Shown here one piece after another: positions 34,603 to 46,310 of a stretch of 64,000 bases of DNA. Under the pieces are notes generated by a model. The model was not told the origin of the DNA. It worked only from the letters and a program-made list of their open reading frames with translations, and made no database searches. Each line of letters starts with the position of its first letter. Within the stretch, counting starts at the first letter, position 1. The position numbers were made by a program, and so were the translations under genes. The stretch spans positions 2,926,010 through 2,990,009 of the forward strand of contig CABFPE010000005.1 in the NCBI GenBank assembly GCA_900660155.1. The letters are read 5' to 3'. This DNA comes from Hofstenia miamia (lineage: Eukaryota > Xenacoelomorpha > Acoela > Hofsteniidae).

Positions 34603-34622
34603 GGGTCAGGGTTAGGGTTAGG
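34603..34622 (+). repeat. Short interstitial telomere-like repeat
   Basis: GGGTCAGGGTTAGGGTTAGG: two perfect and one imperfect TTAGGG unit at the point where homology of G1 to its relatives ends. Confidence 0.6.
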
Positions 34623-34689
34623 TCCAATCATTGGCCAGGAAAAGCATGTATTCCAAAGCAGATTGTCTCCATTTAAAAGTGCAACTAGT

Positions 34690-36240
34690 AAAGTCCAATT
34701 CTTTGAGCAGTTTGACTTTTTTATTGGCAGTTTTCTGTAGTGTATATGATCCTGTTGGGAATAACAATCATATAACCAAGATACTGCATTGTCTGAAGGC
34801 CAGAGGACAAACAGACTTGTACCAAAGATATATTGAGAGAATGTAACAAATGGAGCCAAGCATTGACTTTGTAATATTGTGACATTTGCAGAATATCCAT
34901 TAAGTTATCAATATGAGTCCAAGAGATGTATCCCTCATTAATGAACAAGCAAGGCTGTTGGCAGGAATTGACATGGTGTCACAGAGTATGAAAGGCCCAT
35001 CTGTGCCATATTAAAAATGTAATGTTTTCTATTATGAGCTAAGAACATAGTTCAATACTTATGTTTGAGAACATTGGGATATCATAGAAGGTGGATTGTA
35101 AGTTGAACTGAAGCATAGCCTATAGGAGGTGTTTCCTTTTTCATTACTTTGAGAATGTAATGAAAATGAAAATGTAATGGAGATATCTTCATTGAAATAA
35201 ATATGTAGTCCAACACTAGTCAGAATCTTCAACCAGATTTGGGGAAAAAAATAAGGATCTTGCTTGAAAGGGATTGTGTCATGGAGCTGCTACTATTAAA
35301 TTTGCTGCTAATGAGCATGTGAATGATAGAATCTGCATGTTAAAGATGAAGTGGATATTGAGTACATACTGGATGCTAATATACCATTGGTCAAAAGGAT
35401 TTAAAAGAGAAATGCACAGTGAAACAGTTCATAATGGATTGAGGAATGCTAAATGCCTGCTGCACAATTCCCAGTTAGCATCAGCTGTGTGAAGTTAAAA
35501 CTGAGGATTATTGACAAGAAGTTCTTCTACTATAACACCTTGCACACCATTGAAGTCTGGGACATCTTACTCTTGTGGAAAAATTCTAACATTTGTGAAT
35601 CAGACAAGGTTTCTCCATAAAGAAAAATTTCATTTTCTTTGTCAGCAACATGATCTGACCATGCTTGTTGACTGGCTGCCTAACCTGATAGTGTAGAAGG
35701 GGCAGTTGCAGGATCCACCAGTAGTGCTCTCATCTGCAAGAAGGATAATTCAACATCAGAAAGTATGTTTACCAATTCTGTTGAGTATAGGTAATCACAG
35801 TATTTTGATTAGCATTAATAGTAAAGTCAATTAAGCATCTCTGTATATTTGGGAAGGCTAAGTGTGAAATATTCTTTATTAATGTACAAAACTATGGTAC
35901 AGGTGAGTCTGGTAAGTTAAAATTGTTCCAAACACTGAAGTAATACAAGTATATCTTGTTTAGAAACAGGATCCATTGAAAATGAGGGCAGTGAGCATTG
36001 GACTGTCATTGAAGCTAAGATTGAATCAGGTGAAAATGTAGAAGGAAAAGGATGACAAGGCAGGCACTGTGGAATAGAAACATGAAGGGAATCAATGTCT
36101 TCTATTAGTGCAGGAATAACACTTCCATGAGCTGCTGATTTGCTAGATTGCTGAGTGGTGTAACTAAAATTATTGTCCACACTGAGAATTATAAGTAGTT
36201 GGGCTGCACAGCAATGTGATTTGGGATTCTAATAACAGTA
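34690..36240 (-). other. Coding-looking sequence of unknown origin, decayed
   Basis: Several minus-strand stretches have protein-like composition: 35917-36180 (88 codons, with SFSMDPVSKQDILVLLQCLE), about 35,050-35,330 and 34,721-34,948. A possible acceptor TCCTTCTTGCAG lies near 35,735. The pieces do not share one frame and I recognise no domain. This could be a dead host gene or the unassigned end of a retroelement. The orientation is opposite to G1. Confidence 0.3.
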
Positions 36241-37353
36241 ATTCTAATTGTAATTGATCACTGCCAGTTGATCAGAGGGTGGAATTCTAACCCTAATTTG
36301 GTGTGGTGAGTAGGACTCTGATTCTCTGTGACAAGACTGATTTTAATTGCTGTGACATATTATGTAGAAACTGCTAGATTGATACCTGAAGCAATAAATA
36401 GTATTGATAAGTAAGTAAACAGAGGGTCTTATGCAAATTATTAAGGAAAAATCACTTATTTTCGCATTAGCTATTGTGCTCTTTTTTCAGTGTGAATAAT
36501 CATTGGTGGTCAAATATGGGTTAAATTATTTCTAAGCCTATTATTTTTGTAATGCTCTCAATAAAACTTCAATTGCTTGGTATTCAGAAATTTATGTAAC
36601 ACTCCATGAGTTTCTGTCCACACTTTGTTACTTCAGCCAAAGTTGACAGAATTATTCCATTGTTTGTCATGCTTGCATAAAGCTTCAAGTATTTTTGTCA
36701 TGCTAATTTTGGCATGCCAAATTTTCCACTAGCTGCTAATTAGAATAATGCATCTACATGTAGAATTACAATGAAAAATAACTCCAGCATGCACAAATAA
36801 GTATCTTATATATGGAATTTACACTACATGCTAAAATAATGTACTTCTAATATGTTTATATTTCCTTTGAGAGAATTCAAATTATCTTATTTTGTAATAT
36901 TTTTAAATGTGTATCCCACAAAAGATCATTATTTATATGAATTTCAAGAACAATAAATTAGTTATTACTATGAACAATGTTATGAAAAATTAAATTCATA
37001 TTTTGAAATTTTACAGTGGTATCCTTTTGCTCTTTCAAACCACAGTTTAAATTTTCTGTGAGTAACTTTTAAAAAATTCTAGCAACAAAAACACAGAAGG
37101 CATTTTTTGGCAATTACTAAAAATTGGTCTCAAAAGAAGCAAAATTGTCATAATGTTAATTGTCAGGCCTAATGTTTTGTAGGCATTGTGGGGTTTGCTA
37201 CAGAGTTTTTAAAAAATGAAAATCTCTGCTCACACAATTCAATAGCAATCCCACAAATTATAACAATATGACAGTGAATATATTTTCACAATACATTTAT
37301 AAAATCAACATATTTGTAATTTCAGCAAAACAGTCTTGGTAATTAGCTCATAT
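36241..37353. other. AT-rich sequence, nothing recognised
   Basis: No LTR, gene or RNA can be supported. Confidence 0.45.
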
Positions 37354-38530
37354 TGTAGAATCTTGCCAATACAGTTGTCACTAGTATTTAACAGTAACTA
37401 ACTACTTTTCAGGGTATGTGCAATTGTTAAAGTATGACAGACTCATAATTCTCTCTAACTAATTGAGTGTGTAGTTAATTAACTAAATTAATCTGCCTTA
37501 GCTTCCCTGAATGCTTAACTAATCACAGCTTATTTAGATTGAGACTGGGTCAAAACCCAAAGTGGTGCTATGCACTTCCAGAGTGTCATTAACAACAGTT
37601 CCAGCTTTACTTGAACTCCGCAGTGGAAACCAGTGGATGAATCAGTGTGTTGATGGTTAACTCAGTGATAGCATGCTTGTGATAACTTAACAATTTAGTG
37701 CATTGATTGTTCTTGTTATTATAATTAAGTAAATAAAAGGAAATAATGCAACCATGATGCTTTAGCTTGTTATTGTTCCTTACATGTAATAGCCCTACAC
37801 ATATAGTGATACATGCTAGCCCTCCATACATGTGAACAATCAATGAGGTCAGCAAGAAAGTTAGTTTGCAATTCAGTTGATGGTCAACTACAAAAATAAA
37901 TATTGAATAAATAAACATGTAGAGCAACTTAAATATAATCATAATAATCTGTGAGCAACAAGTGATAGGAAAGCTATAACAAATAAAAATCCCTATCTCT
38001 AATTGTAACCTATAAGCACATTGAGGAATCTACAGCTACTGCCCTCACCACTATTGAATAGCTGATTGTGAGGCTGCTCCAGAATTCCTTTAAATGTATT
38101 CAGGGACCACCATACAATTGCTCTAGTGCTTGAACATTTAGCTTTCCATGAAACAATTAAATAACCTGACAATAAGTAATGAAGTAAATCCCAATAAAAT
38201 TCATTCATAAATCATTCTAACATTCAGTGAATATTTATAGCACATCTAAGTAAATAATCAAACACTCGACTAGTACCTATTGATTGAGTCTTGTTTACAA
38301 TTTTCCCTCACTTTCTAGTTCTGCTTTTTAATTATGCAACATCAGGGTTAATTAGTGTACACTGTTTGGTCATCTTAGATTTTGTCAAATACTGTCAAGT
38401 TAATTTAGGTATCAAACTGCTTAAAATATTTTACAAATTAAATGGTCAATCACAACCATGTGTTTTACAATTTAATCATTATTACATTTTAGTCTTAGTT
38501 ACTTCCATCTTTTTTCTTACTTTGACCACA
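37354..38530 (-). repeat. LTR-B, minus orientation, apparently solitary
   Basis: On the minus strand it starts TGTGGTCAAAG and ends GATTCTACA, the two ends of LTR-B. No primer site follows its sense end and no interior is attached, so it looks like a solo LTR. Flanks CATAT and CATGG are a weak match. Confidence 0.7.
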
Positions 38531-38596
38531 CATGGCTTTTTGATGGATTATGCCACAATATGCATTATGACTTACTGTAACATAATTCAAATCATG

Positions 38597-39962
38597 TGTG
38601 GTCAAATTGAGAGAAACAAAGAAAGAACTAAGACTGAATTTTGAAATAAATATTAATTGTACAACACATGATTAATTATTTGTAAATTTATAAGCAGTAA
38701 TTTTTTTATTAATTAATTGGCAGTACAAATGGATATTTGACAATTGGTAAAAAGGCAAAGTCGCAAAAAGCTAATTAATGCTGACATGCGCAAGGTGGCA
38801 GACGAAAAAGAATCAAGATTTAGTAAATTGTCAACAACTCAGTATTAACAGGTACTAGCCAAATATTTGATTGTTTAAACAATTTCAAGTATAAAAACTG
38901 TGCAATATTATATTTTGTTGATGGCTGAAATTTATTGGATTTACTTTGTTTTCTTTTGTCAGGTTTATTTATTAATTAAATGGAAAGCTAAAAACGTTCA
39001 AGGACTAGGGTATTTGAGGCAGTGGTCCATGACTTTGTTTAGTGGGAGATAATTCATAATGGCTTAGCACTTAGCAATGAATTGTTATCACTATTCCCAT
39101 GGCTGTGTATTTTGCACATTAACAATAATGATTTGCTAGCGCCATTCCCACAGCTGTGTGGCTGGTAGCTGTTGGTCTACCCAATGTGCTCATAGGTTAT
39201 GTATAAGGATAGGGGTTTTTCTTTGTTATAGCTTTCCTATCATTCATTGTTCATTTTATTTTATTATCAAGTTTACATTAGCCCTCATAGGAGAATTTAC
39301 AGTTCATTTGTATTGGAAGTTTATCAACATTATTACATTGTATTTAATTATTAGTCGACCTACAGACCTAATTCCTACGTTTATGCTGACCGCATTGATT
39401 GTTCACATGTACGATAGGTTGTTAGCATATAGATATTTATCTGTAGGGTTATTACATGTAAGGCATAATAACAAGCTAATGCATTCGGGTTGCGAGTCTC
39501 CTTTATATTACAACATCATTAATAACAAGAACAATCAATGCATTAAATTAGTAGGTTATCCACACAGTGTCACTATTGCATTATCACACAACATTTCATG
39601 CACTGAGTCCTTGGTGCGGCGATTGGTGTTTCTTTCGATGCTAAAGTGTTCGTTGGAATTAATAGTTACATCGTAGTTCTTCAATTCCTCTTTGTGCTTT
39701 GCCTCAGGTCGGGTGTGTAACCCTGTACTTTGTACCAACCATCTCCTGTCTTGAACCTAAATTACTGTTGTTACTCCGAGCGTCAAATATAGTTGTTGCC
39801 TAGATATTAGTCTAATCATTAAGTAACTACAAGTAAGAACAAAAGAATAGAGATGGAATTTGGAATCTGTCACCTACCTTACTAGGTACGAATAGGAAAT
39901 AGTCAAAGTAGCTCCTAAATTACATTTAAGTTTACTAGTTGGAAGGTTGTCAAGATTCTACA
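38597..39962 (+). repeat. LTR-B, 5' LTR of gypsy element G2
   Basis: Starts TGTGGTCAAATTGAG and ends AAGATTCTACA immediately before TGGCAACTGTGACAGG. Length 1366 bp. It lies head-to-head with the minus LTR-B to its left, across a 66-bp spacer. Confidence 0.8.
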
Positions 39963-39979
39963 TGGCAACTGTGACAGGT
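39963..39979 (+). promoter_or_regulatory. tRNA primer binding site of G2
   Basis: TGGCAACTGTGACAGGT directly follows LTR-B. It has the same TGGYRRCYRTGACA pattern as the LTR-A elements. Confidence 0.6.
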
Positions 39980-42900
39980 GCCCAACATGCGCAAAGAAAA
40001 TTCGAATCAAGATAGTTGTTTCTTCTCGAATAAATCGAATTGGAAATAGTAATCTAAGTATTTGGAAAATAGTTTAATAGTTAATAGTGTTACAGTAGTG
40101 ACTGAAGAAAGAAGAAAGAAGAGGGAACGAATAATAACATTACACCAGAGCAGACAAAAAATGCAAGAACGGATTACCAAATTGGACATCCTGAGCAAAA
40201 ATGAGAAAAATGGTGAATTCAAAGAAAAAAACTACTAGAAGTAAACCCAGAACTCAGAAGACCCCCCTAAACAAGAAGTACACCTGAGACACAGGATGTA
40301 ATAATGTCCCCAGAAAGTGAACAATCCCCAACAAAACAGGTGCTACAACCTGTGGAGTTGGCAAATGAATTTACAATAACCCAGCTAATGGAAATTATTG
40401 AGAATAAAAAGAAAGAAAGAAAGGAGTTGACCAAACAAATAGAACATTTAACAAAGAGAATGATTGAAGTGGAGATAAAAAGCATCGAAAAGGAGAAATT
40501 AGTTGATGAAATAAAGGAAGACACAAGTATGCATTTGACTTGTTTCAACAACAGATAGAACAATTGATGGAAGTCAACAAGGAAATAAAGCTCCAATATG
40601 AACAATTACAGAAATTGCAAAAAGAGCTTCATGAAGAAAACGCTAACTTCCAAGAGGAGAATATAGTAAAGCAATTAGAAATTGACAATTTAAAGGACGA
40701 ATTACAGTTAATTGAGTTAAAGAAAACCGAAATAAAAATGATAGAAAATATCACAGTGGAAAAACTGCATGAAGTAAATTCAGTGATACCACAAAAGGAG
40801 GTAGCAATACAGGATTATAAAAATGCGGAAACCAAGGAAGAGTTTATAGCAAAGTTAGTCGAAAATGTAATGAAACAGGTTAAAGAAAATGTTGAAAACC
40901 AATTGAAAGAAAACCATTGTTTCAAAATACTATATTGTCAGAAGATGAAGAAAATGAAATATCAACATGCAAAGCAATACTGCCTAAATTTACGGGCAGG
41001 GTAGACAATTACTCGCCTACATTTAATGAATGGTTAGAGATATTCGAGATGAGTATGAAGGAACAAAAGGTAACACAACATAGGGCAGCAGCAAGATTCC
41101 TGCTATATTTAAGTGGAGCTGCATACCAACATTATTTAGTGTTAGAAACGGAAACAAAAATGAACTACAAAAAATTGATAGGCGAATATCGACAATATTA
41201 TGATGACGAGAGTTTTAAAAGCCGGTATAGGATGCTGTTAAATGGAATAAAGATGAACAGTAAAGATGATTTGTGAAACTACATGTCTCAAGTAGAGAGA
41301 TTGTTAAAACTTAGTTCCAGAGAAAACAGTTATTCTAAATATGATTTATTTGCACATATTTGCAAGGGGTTGCCAGAGGCAATACAAACGCAATTCCAAA
41401 TTAAATGTGATGCAGTTGATGCATTGGATAAGATGATCAGGAAAGGATTAGCGATTCAAATTACAATGGAAATTGACAATTATGAAACAAATAGTGAATC
41501 AAATGATACCAATTGGAAATAAACCAACAGGTAAGACTATTATTAAAAAATCTGGAGAAGAATTAGTGAAAATAAAACTGAAAGATGGAACAATAAAGCA
41601 AATAAAACGGAAAGATTTGAAATGTCAATTGGGACATACGAAAAAATACTGTAAGTGACAAATAAATTGGATAGAAGAGGAAGATGTGGACTTTGACAAA
41701 GAAGATCTAATAGAAAATGAGGAAGAACAAGAAGAAGAAGAAGAGGAAATTGAATCAGCAGAAGCAGAAAATTTAAATTAGAGGGAGCACTGTCTCCAAA
41801 AAACCAAGCACCCATACTAATAGTGACCAATCGACTAAAAACAAATATGATAACAATTTTTATTAATGGAGTGATGGTAGAAGCAACAGTAGCTATGGGA
41901 GCAGTGATATTTATAATAACGGATGAATGTGCAAAGAAAGTTGGCTTTCAAAGAAAACAATTAAACAACGAAAAAAATAGACTAATAAATGCTTCTGGAG
42001 ATTATATTGACGTGAAAGGTAAGCTGAAGAATGTACTGATAAGAGTGGCAAACATGACATTTCAACAAACTTTCACGGTAATTGATACGGAAGGAAACCA
42101 ATTGCCATATGAAGTAATATTGGGTAATGATTTTCTCACAAACAACAAGTGCATTATAAACTATAAGGATAGAACAATAACTGTACAAGAAGAGGTAGTA
42201 ACAACCTATGAAGATTGTGATATGGATGATACAATAGTGTTTAAATTAACAAAGGATGTGAAAATTTTACCAAATAATTGGAAGATGTGTGAAATTATGA
42301 CAAGTGAAAAAATAAACACTGAGGTAATTATTAATAACCAAATTGGCATAAATACAAAGAAATTATCGACTTGGTCGAGCTTGTGCATGATACAAGAAGG
42401 CAAGGGTTGGATACCAGTGTTGAATGCGACAAATCACATAGTCAATGTCAACAAAGACAAGGTTATGATAAAAGGAAAGAGAGTGAAATCCGAGAAGCAG
42501 ATGGTAAACAAAATGATAAACATAATAACAAAAGAAGAAGAAGAAATGTTTCAGATACCAGAAATCAAGGAAGAAGAATACCCACATCTGAATAACAAAG
42601 AAAAGAAAAAGCTGGTAGAAATTTTGAATGAGCATAATAAAATATTCAACTTCAGAGAAATCAGTGTAGGGAAAGCAATTGGAGAAACGCATAAAATAAT
42701 TGCTACAATGGATGAACTGATTAGATTACCTTGCAGAAGAGTACCAGAAAATCTGAAAGAAAAATACAATACAATTTTAAATGAACTGATTGATAATAAA
42801 ATTATAAGGCCGAGTGAAAGTCCTTATGCGTCACCAACAGTGTTTGTAAAACAGGGTGAAAAATACAGGCTTTGTATAGATTTCAGAAAAATTGAATGAT

Positions 42901-44160
42901 GTGACTAAAAAAGATGTTTATCCATTACCATGAATAGATGACATGATTTACGAAGCAACAAAAAATAAATACTTCATGTGTATTGACTTATGCAAAGCAT
43001 ATTGGCAGGTGCCAATGGAGCCTAAGGATATTGAAAAAACAGCGTTCATAACTCCCTATGGGTTGTTTGAATGGATGTACATGGCGTTTGGACTTTGTAA
43101 TGCACCAGCAACGTTTCAATGGTATGTAATGATAGTGTTGAAACAAAAGAAAAAAAATTGGAAGATGGAGTGTGTGCATACATAGACGACATCTTAATCG
43201 CAAGTAACACAGTAGATGAGCATCTAGAAAAATTGGACAGAATGTTAATGATTCTTTATAATGCCGGATTGAGGGTGAACGGAAAAAAATGTGAAGTAGT
43301 GTTTTTGGGAAGAAGAATACAACAAGGCGAAATTAAAATGAAAAACAATGCAAAGGAAATAATTTTAAATATTAAAAGGCCAAAAACAAAGAAGGACATA
43401 CAGAGAATAATGGGGTTTATCAACTATTATGGATAATTCATACCAAATATAGCTCAGAAAACAACTAGAATAACAGCATTACTAAAAAAATCTAAACCTT
43501 TTGAATGGACATGGAGAGAAGAAGAACAATTAGAAAACATCAAAAATGAACTTGCTAAAATGCCTTTGCTAAATACACCTGATTATGAAGAGGAGTTTAT
43601 ATTAGATTGTGATGTGAGCAATGTTGTGATAGGAGCTTGTTTGGGACAGATGAAAAATGGTAGGGAAGTACCTATACAATTCTTTAGCAATGACTAAAAA
43701 TGAAAGAAGAAAATTATGGGCCAACAAAGTTGGAGATGTTGGCATTAGTAGAGAGTATAAAGAAATTTAAATACTTTTTGATTGGGCAGAAATTTAAAGT
43801 GTGAACAGATAATAGTGGCTTGGCATGGCTAAAAAATTTTTTGGGAGATACATCGTCAATTGTGTTGAGGTGGATAGAATATTTAAATGAATTTAGATTC
43901 ACAATCGAACATAGGAAAGGCACATTACATAAAAATGCTGATTTCTTGATTGTGCTACTGGAATACCAAAGAGATGTAGAAAAGCAGGAAGGAGAAAAGA
44001 AGAAATTCGATTTTTTGACACATAGCAAATACAATGAACTACCAGATATTAACGCAGGTAAAAAAGGTCAAGCGATAATGCCCATCACAATTAAAGAGGA
44101 AATCAACAAGAGTGAAATTGTCGAAAAACAGAAAATAGATCTAATAATGATGGAGATAAT
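39963..44160 (+). mobile_element. Ty3/gypsy element G2, interior fossil (gag, protease, RT, RNase H)
   Basis: The best-preserved interior in the window. Gag has long coiled coils (40,304-40,900), a capsid-like domain (about 40,960-41,470) and a zinc-knuckle relic (about 41,615). Next come a glutamate-rich patch, a retropepsin-like region (41,823-42,190) and a reverse transcriptase (about 42,700-43,440) with LCIDFRK, CIDLCKAYWQVPM, MAFGLCNAPATFQ and the catalytic YIDDIL box. RNase H and its tail run to 44,160. The integrase and 3' LTR are absent, and an inverted LTR-A abuts the end. About ten breaks; inactive. With only one LTR its age cannot be estimated from LTR divergence. Confidence 0.9.
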
Positions 44161-45276
44161 TTAATATCCTCTACCAGGCTTTATCACTCTTGATTCACTG
44201 TTAACTTGTAACATTGACTGTGCTATTGCGGGTGAGGATTTACTCATCATTACTGCTTGCTTAGTTTCTTCCATTACATTACGTAACCATAAATAACTGT
44301 TTACTTTTTAGGTGACGAACCAAAGCAGTAACCTCTGCATTGATCTTTCAGTGGGCGTCTTCCCGAAGCGGATCTCCACATCCAATTTTACCATTCCTTC
44401 CAATGCTTGGTGCCACTTCTTAGCTCAATCAAGATAGCTTATGTGTACCCTACATTAGCTCAGGGCTTACTAAAGGCATGACACAACTCGACCTAATCTC
44501 TATTGTGTGAAAGTGTTATATCTATTTGCAACCAGAAACTGTCACTAGTTGTTCATTCAATATTATATGTAGCCATTACCAAAATATATTGGCTTTATTA
44601 AATAAATATCAAACAACTTCCTAACCTACATTTACAATTACTACATGTAAGGTCATTATTGGTCAATTATAGGTCATTAATTTGGATCTGAAAATATATT
44701 AGGATAATCCCTAAGGTTCGGTTATCCAACCCTTTGTTGAGAGTTAATTATCTAATACATGTAGTTGGAAATGCTAGTTGGCTAATCAAGAGAAAAACCC
44801 CTATGCCTAACCTAAGTGCACTTTTGTGATCTGGCACAGAGACCCTTGAATCATTCCCTGTGATGGATCCAGACCACTACTAAACACCACTCAATTTGCT
44901 CAACATCGTATTAAATAATTAAACCATTAATAAGATGAAATAATAAGAATTCTAGGTAAACTTCCTTATCAACTCTTACAATAGTTTTAATTGTATTTAT
45001 AGTAATTTGAAGAAAAGTACCTGTTGATTCAAATTTAAACGTCTGCCAAGATGGTGGATAAAAATAATGTAAGCAACAATTTGATGAAAATGTTTTTATC
45101 AACAGATACAATTATCTCTTTTTTGACACATGTTATTTTCTTGGTTGCAATATACAAATCAAACTGAAATAATCACACTTGATTTAATCATAATATTTTT
45201 TAATCACTTCTTTTCGATCTTAGTATCTTCTGTGACGTTTGCAGCATATTTCTGTTTTATTTTGGATGATGCTACA
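44161..45276 (-). repeat. LTR-A, minus orientation
   Basis: Runs from (TGTA)ATATCCTCTACCAGG to TTTGGATGATGCTACA, matching the reverse of the LTR at 31408-32486 throughout. It separates G2 from the unassigned block to the right. No interior of its own orientation is attached with confidence. Confidence 0.8.
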
Positions 45277-46310
45277 TATGTCCTCTTCTGTTAGTGTCAT
45301 TGGATCATTCTTATTTAGTCTCATCATTGTCACTCTACTCTTTTTGTGACATCATAGAAGCAGTACTCTTTGTCCCATAAGTCCAACCACACTAGACTGT
45401 TTACTCCTGAAAACAGCATGATTGCCTTTGTCATTCATTTATCTATTTCTTCTCAGAGTTCTTTTAACTGTTCATGAATCAGCTTTCCTTGAGTATACAG
45501 CTGATAATGAGTTATTGCTCCCTCAACATATACCCTTTGCTTATTATCATTTTTTAGTAATATCTCCTTTGTCTTTTTGTAGTAATCTCTTTCAACTATT
45601 GCCTTTGCTTCATCTTTCATATTCACATAAGTCTTGTATTCATGTAAGAAAGTTTTATCAATCTTCACATTTTTCGGTATTCTCCATCATGGGAGTACCA
45701 TTGGGATAGATACTGTTTGTGGTGAGGTGCATATAAGGATCTTGGTTCTTATTTGTTGCTTTATCTCTCTATAATCTTCTGATGGCACTGTTGCCAATCC
45801 AATCGTAGCTGGATAGTTCATATTACTTTATTTAGAGTTTCCCAGAATATTTGCATTAAGCCTTTCCTGCTCACTCTCATTTGGATCTTGTTGTTAACTT
45901 CAAATTTTGATGTAATGCATTCTAAGTCTACCGCTAATTGATTTCATGGTTTTAGCATCTCCTCTAATTCAGTTTTTGTGAATGCTTCTTTGAACATCAA
46001 TTTCATTGTCTGTTCTTCCTTCACGTACTTGTATTTTCTCAAGCAAATCTTTTCTTTTTCCTTTGTTATTTTTATTTCAACTAAGAATCTTTCATCGTCT
46101 ATTTGTTGTTGTGTTTTTGGCAATAGTATTAGTTGATGTTAAGAGTTCTTCTTCTTCTAACATTTCTTTTTGTGTTTTTGTCGTCATTTCACAAACTTCC
46201 CCTGGTTCAGTTATTCCTCCCCTTCACATTTTAAATTTTTCGACCTCCTGCATTGGGTTCTTGATTTTGTCTGGAGATGTCAACTTCTCCACGTGCCCTT
46301 TTTGTGAAAT
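45277..46310 (-). mobile_element. Unassigned retroelement-like coding remnant
   Basis: Lysine/glutamate-rich, helical minus-strand coding remains lie between an LTR-A and a gag fossil. The clearest open part is 45453-45668 (EYKTYVNMKDEAKAIVERDY and TKEILLKNDNKQRVYVEGAI). A second helical stretch lies at about 45,930-46,110. It does not match the gag, protease or RT of the neighbours. Its place suggests a gag-like or accessory protein of another LTR family. Broken; family unknown. Confidence 0.35.

Larger units (their letters stand above)
32487..34680 (+). mobile_element. Ty3/gypsy element G1, interior fossil (gag to protease)
   Basis: Runs from the primer site through a gag with an acidic/serine-rich leader, a long coiled coil (about 32,985-33,260) and a capsid-like domain (about 33,460-33,950, with FNGRVDGYN and SGAASQHYLL-like blocks). 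A CCHC zinc knuckle (C.GCGQKGHK) lies near 34,165, followed by the beginning of a retropepsin-like region (about 34,370-34,600). Everything after that (RT, RNase H, integrase, 3' LTR) is absent. The end coincides with telomere-like repeats. Broken several times; inactive. Confidence 0.85.
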
